NCBI RefSeq assembly: GCF_000308635.1
Contig: NZ_BAGD01000279.1
Location: forward strand, 32,739-96,738
Source of the DNA: Nocardia otitidiscaviarum NBRC 14405
GTDB lineage: Bacteria > Actinomycetota > Actinomycetes > Mycobacteriales > Mycobacteriaceae
DNA length: 64,000 bases
Direction: 5' to 3'
Under the pieces are notes generated by a model. The model saw only the letters and a list, made by a program, of their open reading frames with translations. It was not told the origin of the DNA and did no database searches. Of this stretch, positions 1 through 8,953 are shown piece after piece. Positions within the stretch are counted from its first letter, which is position 1, and every line of letters begins with the position of its first letter. Both the position numbers and the translations under genes were made by a program.

Positions 1-204
1 GGTGGTCGGCACGATCAGGGTCGAGATCCCCGAGGCTTCCAGGGTCTCGAGCAGGAGCGCGAAGTCGTGATCACCCACCACGGCACAGATCCCCCGCAGA
101 TCGACGCCACCCTGCCGGGCGAAGGCACGCAGCGCCTCGACATGGTGTGGGCCCGCCGACCCCGCCAGATCGGTGCGCACGATCCCATAAGCGCGCGTGG
201 TCAT
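1..204 (-). CDS. Partial resolvase-fold-like small protein (runs off window)
   Basis: The ATG at 204 overlaps the monooxygenase stop at 201 (ATGA), so translation is probably coupled. The frame stays open to base 1, giving 68 residues. It begins MTTRAYGIVRTDLAG and contains a strand-like TLIVPT, the pattern of the N-terminal fold of serine resolvases, but the catalytic serine of the usual YxRVS motif is absent (VRTDL). The N-terminal half of the protein at 26611-27414 has the same pattern (GYLRLDL ... VYVPT), so the two look like divergent paralogs. Function is unknown; a DNA-cutting role is unlikely without the serine. The C-terminus lies outside the window. Confidence 0.6.
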   Translation of the reverse strand, partial: MTTRAYGIVRTDLAGSAGPHHVEALRAFARQGGVDLRGICAVVGDHDFALLLETLEASGISTLIVPTT

Positions 205-1724
205 ATCCGGATCCGTGGGCCGGGCGCGGTGGCTGCCGCCGAGCTGGTGAAGCTCTGGTGCGGAGGGTGCTCGGCGAGGTGGCGTCCGAAGGCGCCGACG
301 GTATCGGGCCAGGGATTGGTGACCACGCCCGCCCGCTTGAACCAGGAGGGAGTGCCGTCCTGCCACACCGTGCGTGCGAGAGCGGAGTCCAGCCAGGCTT
401 GATAGCTCGCCATCGCCACGTCGCTGATCTCGATCGGGTTACCCAGGTCGGCGGCCAGGCGCAGAGCCTCCACGATGTAGCGCGCCTGAAGATCCTTCAT
501 CGAGGGATTCGAGTTCGCGGGAGTGAAGGAATGCGGACCCGCGATCATGTACATGTTCGGGAATCCGGGCACGGCCAGCCCGTACCACGCTTCGGGACGG
601 CCCCCCTGTTCGCTCCACATCTGGTGAAGATCGAGTCCACCGCGGCCTCGTACGGTGATGCCGCCGAAAAACTCGGGGGCTTGAAACCCGGTGGCCCACA
701 CGATCGTGGCGGCGGGCCGTTCGATACCGTCCCCGGCGAGGATCCCCGTCGGGGTCAGGCGCGTGATGCCGGTGTTGACCAGCGTGACCTGCGGCCGTCC
801 CAGCGCCCGATAGAAGGCACCGTCGTCCAATAGGATGCGCTTCTCGCCGATCGCGTACGGCGGCAGCAACTTTCGCCGCAGCGACCGATCGCGGACGTGG
901 CGGTACAGGTGTGCTCGGGCCAGCCATTCGGCCGGACGCGCGGGCCAGCCGCCCCGCATGATCGGCGCGAGAAGCTGGTCACCGGCGAGGCTCAGAGCAG
1001 CCCGGTTGAGGTGATGCGCGCCGGGCACCCGCGCGAGGATCTCACGCGCGACGGCCCCGAACTCGGCATCGGGTTTGGGCAGAATCCACGCCGCGCTGCG
1101 CTGGTACACCTGCAACATGTCCGCCGTCCTCGCCAGGTGCGGCACCATCTGCACCGCCGAGGATCCGGTACCGACCACAGCCACGTCGCCGCGCAGTCGC
1201 GGCGTGGCCGCCCATGCGCCACGGTCGGCCGAGTGGAAGGCGCGGCCGCGGTAGTCGTCGAGGCCGGGAATATCGTCCGGGATGTACGGGCGGTGCAGCT
1301 GACCGATGCCCCAGACCACCGCCGTCGTCCGGATCTCCCCCGAGGCGGTGGTCAGCGTCCACTCCCCCGCGCTGTCGTCGTAGATCGCGCTGCGTACCGC
1401 GGAGTTGACGCGCAGGTGGCGGCGCAGGTCGTACTGGTCGACGACTTGGTGCAGGTAGTGCAGGATTTCCGACTGCTGCGGGTAGCGGACCGTGGCATCG
1501 CGATAGGGAGCGAATTCGAAGGAGTACAGGTGCGAGGGCACGTCACAGGTGCATCCGGGGTAGCGGTTGTCCCGCCACACCCCACCAGGGACGTCGGCCT
1601 CTTCGAGGATCGCGAACTTCTCGATCCCGGCCTCCCGCAATCGGTAGGCCATGGTCAGTCCCGCAAAACCCGCGCCGACCACCACGACATCGAACAGGGC
1701 ATTGGGTGAAAGGGTTGCCGACAT
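201..1724 (-). CDS. Class B flavin-containing monooxygenase (Baeyer-Villiger type)
   Basis: 507 residues from the ATG at 1724, which has AGGAGG just upstream; the frame runs further upstream, but that extension has no Rossmann features. The N-terminus shows the FAD-binding GxGxxG (VVVGAGFAGL). A second dinucleotide motif for NADPH (VAVVGTGSSAVQ) lies near residue 185. Between them, RGRAFHSADRGAW resembles the Baeyer-Villiger fingerprint FxGxxxHxxxW with a longer spacing. Known family reaction: NADPH- and O2-dependent oxygenation of a ketone or soft nucleophile in the cytosol. Substrate unknown. A P450 gene lies upstream on the same strand, so the two may act on one substrate. Palindromic half-sites in the 185-bp gap suggest this gene has its own promoter. 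Confidence 0.9.
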   Translation of the reverse strand: MSATLSPNALFDVVVVGAGFAGLTMAYRLREAGIEKFAILEEADVPGGVWRDNRYPGCTCDVPSHLYSFEFAPYRDATVRYPQQSEILHYLHQVVDQYDLRRHLRVNSAVRSAIYDDSAGEWTLTTASGEIRTTAVVWGIGQLHRPYIPDDIPGLDDYRGRAFHSADRGAWAATPRLRGDVAVVGTGSSAVQMVPHLARTADMLQVYQRSAAWILPKPDAEFGAVAREILARVPGAHHLNRAALSLAGDQLLAPIMRGGWPARPAEWLARAHLYRHVRDRSLRRKLLPPYAIGEKRILLDDGAFYRALGRPQVTLVNTGITRLTPTGILAGDGIERPAATIVWATGFQAPEFFGGITVRGRGGLDLHQMWSEQGGRPEAWYGLAVPGFPNMYMIAGPHSFTPANSNPSMKDLQARYIVEALRLAADLGNPIEISDVAMASYQAWLDSALARTVWQDGTPSWFKRAGVVTNPWPDTVGAFGRHLAEHPPHQSFTSSAAATAPGPRIRI

Positions 1725-1821
1725 CGGTTCTGCCTCCTCTGGGATGCGAGGACTCCCGCGTATCCGGGTACGTAGGGTCGAATGCGGATGGATGACACTG
1801 TGCCCGCCTGAAACACGGCGA

Positions 1822-1896
1822 ACTTTCAAAAATTGTGAAAGTCCAAGTAAGACCGGGAATTCAGGCGGTTGAGGCTTCCCGGCCTCGAGTGAAAGT
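1822..1896. promoter_or_regulatory. Candidate operator upstream of the monooxygenase
   Basis: The gap between the P450 stop and the monooxygenase start holds an inverted pair ACTTTCA (1822-1828) and TGAAAGT (1836-1842), with a third TGAAAGT at 1890-1896. The stretch is more AT-rich than its surroundings. The layout suits a dimeric regulator controlling the monooxygenase. The regulator is not identified. Confidence 0.4.
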
Positions 1897-1909
1897 AATA
1901 TGGTCTTAG

Positions 1910-3325
1910 CTAGCCGTCACGGCGAGATAGTTTCAAGCGCAACCCCTCCGGTTTGAGCGTGATTGTTTCCTTCACCCGAAGCCGGTAGTTCGGATCAGGA
2001 GTCAGGTCGAAATGTCGCAGTACGGTCGCCAGCACGAGTTGCATTTCGTGGTAGGCGAACTGACGACCGATGCAGGCCCGCGCTCCCACCCCGAACGGCC
2101 GATACAGTTCGGGGTGGCGGCTGCGGTTCCGCTCGGGAGTGAAACGATCGGGATCGAAGTCCTCGGGATCGCCGCCCCACAGTTCGTGTCGATGCAGCTG
2201 CAATAGCACAATGAATACCCACTCGCCACGTTCGAATGGATGCTTGCCGCCGAGCATGGTGTCTTGCTTCGCTTTGCGGAAATAGCCCGGAGCGGTCGGC
2301 CACAGCCGTAACGTCTCATCGATTATGCGCCGCAGATACCGGAGTTTCGCGACCTGATCGAACGTGATCTCGTCGGCGGTCCAGACTTCCGCGATTTCCT
2401 TCCGCGCCCGATCGGCGATCTCGGGGTGCAGCGACAAATAGTGCAGCGCGAACGCGAGCACTCCCGCCGTGGTCTCGTGGCCGGCGGTGAGGAAGGTCAG
2501 GATCTGATGGCGCACATTCGTCGGGTCCAGCAGCTCACCCGTCTCGGGATCCGGCACGGTCAGCATCCGGTCGAGCAGGTCATCGTGCTCGCCGGTGCCC
2601 TCGCGCATCCGCCGGGCGATCACGTCGTCAATGGTGCCGTTGACGAACTCGACGTCACGGCGATGCTGGGCGCGCTCGTCGCGGCGGACCGTCCTCTCGA
2701 TGAGCGGGTGCGAATAGGCCGCCCGGTTGAGGTAGGACAGCGACCGCAGCATCGCCGCCACGACCGGATGCTCATCGGTACGACGGAACGACTGGAACTC
2801 GTAGCCGAACGCGGCCCGGCCGATCACCTCGAGCGCCGCCTTGTTGGTATCGGCGGGAATGTCGAGCCACACCCCCGGCCGCGCCGACCAGTAATCGACC
2901 AGCTCGGCGGCAACGGCCTGCATCGTGGCGTGATAGCCGCGCATCGCCCCCGCCGTGAACGACGGGGCGAGGATGGCACGTGCCTTGGCCCAGTTCGGTT
3001 CGCTGTTGTGCGCGGTAAACAACCCATCCCCGGCGACCTTGCGCAGGTCACGCAAGGGGATGCCGAGGAACTTCGCCCACAACGAATCATCGTTGATCTC
3101 CCGCAGCAAGTCGGGGTCCGACACATACGTCACGCGGGCACCGAGGATATTGCGCTCGTAGATGCCGCCGTAGCGCTGGGCCCCGCGCATCCCCCATTGG
3201 CTCGAGTCGGTGACGTGCAGATCCCAGACGTCGCCGAGCACCGGCAGCCGGTAGGGCGGGTGAGGAAGTTTCCGGTCACCGGCCCGAATCCGACCAGAGG
3301 CGGTTGGTGAGTTGGTGGTGGTCAT
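1910..3325 (-). CDS. Cytochrome P450 (stand-alone, CYP102-like haem domain)
   Basis: 471 residues from the ATG at 3325, which overlaps the stop of the upstream membrane-protein gene (ATGA); GGAGCGAG lies upstream. All P450 landmarks are present: I-helix AGHETT near residue 280, K-helix ETLRLWP (ExxR) near 335, and the haem loop PFGVGARACIGRQF with the Cys thiolate near 415. The N-terminus (LPHPPYRLPVLGDV) and the long PERF-type region recall the haem domains of class II or CYP102-like enzymes, but no reductase domain is fused, so ferredoxin or another partner must supply electrons. Substrate unknown. It is probably cotranscribed with the DUF6545-like and ImmA-like genes; the flavin monooxygenase lies 185 bp downstream. 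Confidence 0.92.
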   Translation of the reverse strand: MTTTNSPTASGRIRAGDRKLPHPPYRLPVLGDVWDLHVTDSSQWGMRGAQRYGGIYERNILGARVTYVSDPDLLREINDDSLWAKFLGIPLRDLRKVAGDGLFTAHNSEPNWAKARAILAPSFTAGAMRGYHATMQAVAAELVDYWSARPGVWLDIPADTNKAALEVIGRAAFGYEFQSFRRTDEHPVVAAMLRSLSYLNRAAYSHPLIERTVRRDERAQHRRDVEFVNGTIDDVIARRMREGTGEHDDLLDRMLTVPDPETGELLDPTNVRHQILTFLTAGHETTAGVLAFALHYLSLHPEIADRARKEIAEVWTADEITFDQVAKLRYLRRIIDETLRLWPTAPGYFRKAKQDTMLGGKHPFERGEWVFIVLLQLHRHELWGGDPEDFDPDRFTPERNRSRHPELYRPFGVGARACIGRQFAYHEMQLVLATVLRHFDLTPDPNYRLRVKETITLKPEGLRLKLSRRDG

Positions 3326-4485
3326 CTCGCTCCGTCCAGTTGGGGGCATTCGACCATGGACTGTGCCAGCGTCCAGTGCCGCGCGATACGCCGTAGTGTC
3401 CGTGTCTCGTCGATGATGTCGCCGCCCGGAGACGACGCGTCCAACCGACGATGTGGACCCGGCACCGCGCCGCGGGCCTTGCGCCGCAACGCTCGCGCGA
3501 TCTGCACCGCTTCGGCCGCCTCGGGGGCGACGTCGGTCGGCAACGGATCGGCGTAACGTCCCAGAACCAGCAGACAATCACGGATTTCGACCGTCATCCG
3601 ATGCATCTGCCGCCGCGGACTCATGCCCGGATCAGCGGGCGCGGGCCGGGGGATCTCGACGCAGGTCGCCACCAGATCACTCCACATCGGCATCATCTGC
3701 CGCACCGTGCGCGAGGCCGAGTCGATGCCCAACCGCCGCAGAATCTCGGTACCCACCCGCACGCTGGCCACCAGAGAGCCCAATCCGACCATGTAGACGA
3801 AGTTGTTCTCGTTCGCGGCGAAGCGGAACTCGACGAACGCCGCGCCGGTGCCCGTCGCCGCGCACACGGCGCTGAGGAAGATCGACACAGCCTCTTCCAA
3901 CGCCCAGCCACCGACGATCAGGATCAGGACGTAGGTCACCGTGTGCGCGGGGCGCAGCTGACCCGCCCGCAACTCGCGGACGCTGGCGGCGATCACCAGC
4001 AGCCCGGTGGCGGCGCACCAGATCGAGAAGATCGCGAAGTAGGCGACGGTCTGCCAGCCCTGCGTGCGGTCGATGTACTGCCCCAGGGCCCGCGCGTGCG
4101 ACCCCAGCATCAGCATCAGCACCATCGAGACCACGACCGAGGCCCAAACCGTCCGGCTCATCCTCCGGTAGGACTGCGACGCCTGCTCTGACCAGCGCTC
4201 CGACCACGATTGCGTGAGCACGATCAGCGGTGCGAGGCCCGCCACGATGAACGTCGTCCCCAGCTGGCGGGTGAACCCGACGCTGAGCACGCCGAGGTCG
4301 GCCAGTGTGATCTGGACCGTTCCCTCGCGCAGGAGCGCGGCGACCACCGCGCAGAGCAGCGCGTAGGTCACCTGGCGTTCGCTCGGCCGTGCTCGACCGT
4401 GCAGCCACAGCAGCCGCAGCGCAGCCGTTATCGCGCTGACTCCGATGATCAGCCACGCGATGAGCGGCGGTGCCGACGACGTCAC
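3322..4485 (-). CDS. Multi-spanning membrane protein, DUF6545/MAB_1171c-like
   Basis: 387 residues. The N-terminal half has about six to seven hydrophobic segments, starting with LIAWLIIGVSAITAAL; the C-terminal ~150 residues are soluble and arginine-rich. Actinobacterial DUF6545 (MAB_1171c-type) proteins have this layout and are typically encoded beside an ImmA/IrrE-type metalloprotease, exactly as here: the protease gene overlaps this start by ATGA and the P450 start overlaps this stop. Function of the family is not established. The soluble tail might sense or bind a ligand, or be the protease target, but that is inference. Confidence 0.7.
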   Translation of the reverse strand: MTSSAPPLIAWLIIGVSAITAALRLLWLHGRARPSERQVTYALLCAVVAALLREGTVQITLADLGVLSVGFTRQLGTTFIVAGLAPLIVLTQSWSERWSEQASQSYRRMSRTVWASVVVSMVLMLMLGSHARALGQYIDRTQGWQTVAYFAIFSIWCAATGLLVIAASVRELRAGQLRPAHTVTYVLILIVGGWALEEAVSIFLSAVCAATGTGAAFVEFRFAANENNFVYMVGLGSLVASVRVGTEILRRLGIDSASRTVRQMMPMWSDLVATCVEIPRPAPADPGMSPRRQMHRMTVEIRDCLLVLGRYADPLPTDVAPEAAEAVQIARALRRKARGAVPGPHRRLDASSPGGDIIDETRTLRRIARHWTLAQSMVECPQLDGAR

Positions 4486-4994
4486 GGTTCCCCACCCCAG
4501 AACGACGTCATCGGCCGCGAAGACCGCCAGCGTGAGACACCCACCAGCAGCAGATCGGCGAACAGCTCCGCTTCAGCCTCCTGGTGGTCGGCGAACTGGC
4601 TGCGGCCCAGCACCCGCCGGATCAACGCCGGATCCACATCCGGCAACAACTGCTGAACACCGAGCAGCCCCGCGCCGTCGGCGTCATGATCGAGCAGCAT
4701 ATGGCCGGTCTCGTGGGCGATGATCTGGTCGATGTGGTAGTCGCTGGTCGCAGAGTCGTAGGCGATCACGTCGACATCCGTGCAGTCCAGCCACAACCCG
4801 CACGGGGTACCCCGGCCCGGGTCCAACGTTCCCGGCAACAACGCCGACTCCACCGGCATGAGCTCGATCGGCTTGCCGCGCCACTCCCCCAGCGCGCGCA
4901 AGAACGCATCCCGATTCCACGGGGAGGGCACCAGCGCCATCACCGCTTCACGCGCCGCCACCACCCGCCGCGTCGAATCATCCACCAGCACCAC
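4482..4994 (-). CDS. ImmA/IrrE-like metallo-endopeptidase
   Basis: About 170 residues with a zinc-protease motif HETGHMLLDHD (HExxH). The preceding DYHIDQIIAHE and the tail rich in acidic and helical residues fit the ImmA/IrrE family, which usually cleaves a repressor. No XRE repressor lies beside it; the next gene upstream is a DUF4254-like protein. The start is uncertain: GTG at 4994 is preceded by a weak purine stretch, and an in-frame stop at about 5034-5036 limits the N-terminus. It heads the overlapping unit with the DUF6545-like membrane protein and the P450, so the three may form a stress- or ligand-responsive module. Confidence 0.75.
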   Translation of the reverse strand: MVLVDDSTRRVVAAREAVMALVPSPWNRDAFLRALGEWRGKPIELMPVESALLPGTLDPGRGTPCGLWLDCTDVDVIAYDSATSDYHIDQIIAHETGHMLLDHDADGAGLLGVQQLLPDVDPALIRRVLGRSQFADHQEAEAELFADLLLVGVSRWRSSRPMTSFWGGEP

Positions 4995-5166
4995 CCCCTG
5001 ACCACGGCCTCTGACTATGCAGCTGGACTCTCGTCACTCGTGACACTCGCCTGGAAACAGCGGCAGACCCACCATCCGAGCACGGCCAGCAGCGGCCCGC
5101 CGTCACCAGGCCGGCCGCGCTGCCGCGAAAACCATCAATCATGGCTGGTGACCTCCTCTGGTCGAG

Positions 5167-5826
5167 TCAGCTCGGGGCCGCCGATCGGCAGCGTGTGGCT
5201 AATGGGGTCGGACGCTCTCTCACTCTGCGCCGACAATGGAATCCGCTGTCCAGCAACACGGTGTGCTGCCACTCCTGCTGTCTGGTGTCGATGGCAGGAT
5301 CGCCGACCAGGCGAGGGGGTGTGTTCGCTGGTGGCGGTTGCCCGTGCACAACGTGGTCGACGAGATCGGCCCACCACATGGCGAGTTCTCCGACTCGCAT
5401 CCACACCGTGTGCATCACATCCGGCGATGGCTTCGTGGGTGCCCGCAAGATCTGCACCGCATCGAGTTCGGCCATCGCCATCGCGTCGACCGTCTCGCCC
5501 AACGAAACCCCAGGGTGGGCGTGGCGCGCGTGGCGCAGGGTCCATACGTCGATCGCGCCTCGCAGCGCCAGGCGCATACCGGCCAGACCATCAACTGTCG
5601 GATACGCGCGGGCCACGGTGTGCAGGTCGGCCAGACCACGCGCGCAACTGGCCACCGGGTGCGCACTGGGGCTTATGCGCCGTCCCGGACACAGGGCAGC
5701 GAACAGCTCATGCCAATCGGGGAGCACCGGATTAGCGACAGGAGCGGTCGGCGTGCAGAGGGTTGTTACTTCACGGCACAGGTACTCAGCGGAGTCGAGT
5801 GCGAGGTCAGGGTCCAGGATCACCAT
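5167..5826 (-). CDS. DUF4254-like protein, paralog A
   Basis: 219 residues, mostly helical, no signal peptide or membrane segment. The core runs LPDWHELFAALC ... AHPVASCARGLADLH ... VDAMAMAELDAVQIL. The protein at 26071-26598 shares this order of motifs (LPDWHELYAAFC, AHPVTRCARALAELR, VDRMAAAHLEAVALL). The pattern resembles actinobacterial DUF4254 proteins; I hold that name tentatively. Function unknown. The last ~50 residues (after HGQPPPANTPPRL) are basic, low in complexity and absent from the paralog. It lies on the same strand as the ImmA-like gene, 172 bp upstream of it. Confidence 0.6.
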   Translation of the reverse strand: MVILDPDLALDSAEYLCREVTTLCTPTAPVANPVLPDWHELFAALCPGRRISPSAHPVASCARGLADLHTVARAYPTVDGLAGMRLALRGAIDVWTLRHARHAHPGVSLGETVDAMAMAELDAVQILRAPTKPSPDVMHTVWMRVGELAMWWADLVDHVVHGQPPPANTPPRLVGDPAIDTRQQEWQHTVLLDSGFHCRRRVRERPTPLATRCRSAAPS

Positions 5827-6349
5827 GACAGCTTACCGAGCCCATCCTGTCGGGGCGCGGTGGCGCGGCGGGCTTGGTATCCAGCGCACATCGCTCAGTC
5901 CTTTGTCGTCGATGATGGCCGCAAGGGTGTCTGTGCAGGTCAGTGCCGTCATGACGGATCTTGCGGGTGCTTGTTCACGGGACACTAGGACGCTCATTCG
6001 CCGAATCTCGAACGTTTCCCTGCCGATTTATGGTGATTCCCTGCCGATTGGGAATGCGGCACCAGCAACCTCGGCCCTGCCAAACCACCACGGTTGACGC
6101 CATGTGATCGGCAGCAGGTACTCAACCCTCCCCCGCGAATTGCCTGGTCACTGCACCTACAGCGGGTAGAGACGCGGCCGCGGACTAGATCACGAGCTCA
6201 CCAGCGCACGCGTATCGACGAGGCCGCCGCCGTAGCGGCCGTCGGCAGGGAATCACCATAAATCGGCAGGGAAACGCTCGTGCGCCAGCAGCGCCGATCT
6301 CTAACGTCGACAGATGCGGATCGGTCGCGCCGACCAGTGAGGAAACGCG
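5827..6349. other. Non-coding divergent spacer
   Basis: No convincing gene is seen in these 523 bp between the leftward DUF4254-like gene and the rightward P450 pair. It holds the large inverted repeat described separately, and presumably promoters for both directions. Confidence 0.5.
6009..6280. repeat. Perfect 35-bp inverted repeat bounding a ~270-bp element
   Basis: Bases 6013-6047 and 6242-6276 are exact reverse complements over 35 bp; allowing one mismatch the arms extend to 6009 and 6280. Inside each arm the 10-mer CCCTGCCGAT occurs twice in direct orientation, 21 bp apart. The ~195 bp between the arms has no open frame of interest. The shape fits a MITE-like element or a pair of operators or recombination sites. 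No target-site duplication is evident at the outer edges. Confidence 0.75.
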
Positions 6350-7585
6350 TTGATTACTGATGGAGACGTTCGGTTCGATGTGGCACCCAGCTTCCACGGC
6401 CCGCGCGTTCTGCTCTGGTTAGAGGATTTCGCGGCCGATCCGCACCTTGTGTATGAGGACATGCGGGAGCGGTACGGTGCGCTGGCGCCCGTCGAGTTGG
6501 CACCTGGCGTCGCGGCCACCTTGGTGATCGGGTATCACACCGCGGTCCGCATCCTCAACGATCCGGATCATTTCCCCGCCGACCCTCGCCGATGGCAGCA
6601 GAGCGTCCCCGGTGATTGTCCCGTGCTGCCGATGATGGGATGGCGGCCCAACCCGATCCGCAGCGCTGGCGATGAGCATCGACGCTACCGCTCGGCGGCA
6701 ACCGCCGCTCTCGATCGGATCGACCTTCACGCCCTGCGGGGGGTTGTCGAGAAGATCGCGGTCGAGCAGATCAATGGTTTCTGCGCCCACGGTTCTGCGG
6801 ATGTGGTGCGGCAGTACGCGTTTCCCGTGGTCTTCGGGACGCTCAATGCCGTCCTCGGGTGCTCCCCGGAGATCAGCGAGCGGGCGGCGACGGGGCTTGC
6901 GGCGATGTTCGCCGCCGACGCCGACGCTACGGAAGGCAACCAGATCCTCGGTGCTGCGCTGCTGGATCTCATTGCGGCCAAACGTGCGACCCCCGGCGCC
7001 GATGTCACGAGCTGGCTCATCCAGCATCCAGTCGCGCTGGATGACAACGAAGTCCTGCACCAGCTGGTACTGCTGTACGCCGCCGGAATCAGTCCACCAC
7101 AGCACCTCATCGCGACCACGCTGCTGCTGATGTTGACCGCCAATCGGTTCGGTGGCGAGCTGCTCAGCGGCACCCTATCCACTCGCGACGCGATCGACGA
7201 GGTGCTGTTCAACGACCCACCGATGGCCAACTACTGCATTACCTATCCGCGCCAACCGGTGCTCGTCGACGACGTCTGGCTGCCGGCGCATCAGCCCGTG
7301 GTGATCAGCATGGCGGCCTGCAACAACGATCCCGCGATCAGGTCCGGCGCTGAGCAGGTCACTGGTAATCGCGCGCACTTGGCGTTCAGCCTCGGTCCGC
7401 ACGCCTGCCCGGCACGCTCGATGGGCTACATGATCGCCCAGGAGGCCATCGACCAGCTCCTAGACGCGCTGCCCGATCTCGCCCTCGCCGTTCCGCTGGA
7501 GGAGCTCACCTGGCAGCCGGGACCGTTCCACCGCGCGCTCGAGGCGCTCCCCGTCACCTTCCCGCCCAGCTCACCCATCCCGTAG
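6350..7585 (+). CDS. EXXR-less cytochrome P450 (CYP157-like), copy 1
   Basis: 411 residues from a TTG start with GAGGAAA upstream. P450 fold throughout, but two hallmarks are altered. The K-helix reads DEVLFNDPP (E284-V-L-F287), so the Arg of ExxR is missing. The I-helix reads YAAGISPPQHL instead of AGxDTT. The proximal Cys is kept (SLGPHACPAR, C353). Loss of ExxR is a known trait of the Streptomyces CYP157 family, usually encoded next to a CYP154. A normal CYP154-like gene indeed follows after 19 bp. Oxygen activation may be altered; a structural or partner role is possible. The gene at 13941-15197 is a close paralog. Confidence 0.85.
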   Translation: MITDGDVRFDVAPSFHGPRVLLWLEDFAADPHLVYEDMRERYGALAPVELAPGVAATLVIGYHTAVRILNDPDHFPADPRRWQQSVPGDCPVLPMMGWRPNPIRSAGDEHRRYRSAATAALDRIDLHALRGVVEKIAVEQINGFCAHGSADVVRQYAFPVVFGTLNAVLGCSPEISERAATGLAAMFAADADATEGNQILGAALLDLIAAKRATPGADVTSWLIQHPVALDDNEVLHQLVLLYAAGISPPQHLIATTLLLMLTANRFGGELLSGTLSTRDAIDEVLFNDPPMANYCITYPRQPVLVDDVWLPAHQPVVISMAACNNDPAIRSGAEQVTGNRAHLAFSLGPHACPARSMGYMIAQEAIDQLLDALPDLALAVPLEELTWQPGPFHRALEALPVTFPPSSPIP

Positions 7586-7604
7586 TTCAGACAGGAGTCA
7601 TTCG

Positions 7605-8831
7605 ATGGACACCCACACCACCCCCCTCGTCCTCGATCCCGCGGGCACCGACATCCAGGGCGAAATCGCCCGCATCCGAGAGCGAGGGCCAGTGACCCTG
7701 GTCGAGCTGCCGGGCGGCGTGCGCGCATGGTCGATCACCGATGCCGACATTCTCCGGAACGTCCTGGCCAGCCCCGCAGTGTCCAAGAACCCTCGGGAGC
7801 ACTGGCCAGCGTTCCGGAACGGCGACATCCCCGAGAACTGGCCGCTGGCGAACTGGGTCAACACCTACAGCATGTTCACCGCACACGGTTCCGATCACCG
7901 ACGGCTGCGAAAGGTCGTGGCAGCCGCGTTCACGCATGGCCGCACCGCGCAGCTGCGGCCGCGCATCGAGCAGATCGTCAAGGAGCTGCTCGCGACCCTG
8001 GAGACCGCCCCAGCAGGTCGCGTTGTGGATCTGCGCGAAGAGTTCGCCTACCCGCTGCCTATCCGCGTGATCGGCGAATTGCTCGGCGTCCCTGACGATC
8101 TCAGTGCGCCTCTGCGCGCCTGTGTGGACAGCGTTTTCGACACCGGCGTGACCCAAGAGCAGGCCGTGGCCACCCACACGAGGATGATCGGCCTGCTGCA
8201 AGACCTGGTCGCGTATCGCCGCGAGCATCCCGGCGAGGATATGACCAGCATGCTCATCGGAGCGGTCGACGATCCGGACACCGATTTCACCGTGGACGAA
8301 GCAGTCGGAACGCTCTACCTGACGGTCAACGCCGGGCACGAGACGACGGTGAGCCTGCTCGACCACACGATCCACCTACTGCTGACCCATCCCGATCACC
8401 GCGCCGCCGCGATCGAGGGTCGACTCGACTGGGGGATCGTGATCGAGGAGGCGCTGCGGGTCGAGTCACCCGCCGCGCACGTCCCGCTGCGTTACGCGGT
8501 CACCGACCTTGAGCTCGGCGGCGTGACGATTGCCGCGGGCGACCCGATCCTCGTCTGCTACGCCGGGGCCAGCCGAGACCCCCAGGTCCACGGCGAGACC
8601 GCCGACGAGTTCGACCCGACCCGCGCGACCGCCGACAAGCACCTCGCCTTCGGCTACGGTGCCCACCATTGTCTGGGCGCACCCTTAGCGCGATTGGAGG
8701 CGCAAGTCGCCATTCCCGCGATCTTCGCGCGATTCCCGAACATGGCTCTCGCCGCTGGAGAGGATCCCGGCACGACGCCGGGCTTCATCTCCAACGGGCA
8801 CCTCCACCTTCCGGTGGTACTCGGCCGGTAA
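7605..8831 (+). CDS. Cytochrome P450, CYP154/CYP105-like
   Basis: 408 residues with all class I bacterial P450 motifs: C-helix HRRLRK, I-helix NAGHETTV, K-helix EEALRVESP (ExxR), and haem loop AFGYGAHHCLGAPLAR with the Cys ligand. The start ATG has GACAGGAG upstream. It follows the CYP157-like gene by 19 bp and ends at a strong terminator, so the two form a bicistronic unit. Ferredoxin and ferredoxin reductase genes are absent from the window and must be supplied elsewhere. Substrate unknown; relatives oxidise macrolides, terpenoids or fatty acids. The AraC regulator just downstream may control the pair. Confidence 0.93.
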   Translation: MDTHTTPLVLDPAGTDIQGEIARIRERGPVTLVELPGGVRAWSITDADILRNVLASPAVSKNPREHWPAFRNGDIPENWPLANWVNTYSMFTAHGSDHRRLRKVVAAAFTHGRTAQLRPRIEQIVKELLATLETAPAGRVVDLREEFAYPLPIRVIGELLGVPDDLSAPLRACVDSVFDTGVTQEQAVATHTRMIGLLQDLVAYRREHPGEDMTSMLIGAVDDPDTDFTVDEAVGTLYLTVNAGHETTVSLLDHTIHLLLTHPDHRAAAIEGRLDWGIVIEEALRVESPAAHVPLRYAVTDLELGGVTIAAGDPILVCYAGASRDPQVHGETADEFDPTRATADKHLAFGYGAHHCLGAPLARLEAQVAIPAIFARFPNMALAAGEDPGTTPGFISNGHLHLPVVLGR

Positions 8832-8846
8832 CCAGCAGTACGCGCA

Positions 8847-8882
8847 GTGCCGTGTGCGACCGACGGGGGTCGCACACGGCAC
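8847..8882 (+). terminator. Intrinsic terminator after the P450 pair
   Basis: A perfect 15-bp stem (8847-8861 with 8868-8882) around a 6-base loop begins 16 bases after the P450 stop and is followed by a short T-containing stretch. It separates the P450 unit from the AraC gene. Confidence 0.85.
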
Positions 8883-8953
8883 ACGCCTTTGCACCACCTT
8901 GTACTGTTGTGCCCAGCTTGCGGCTTGCTTCAGTGAGTGGACGGGGCGTTCCT

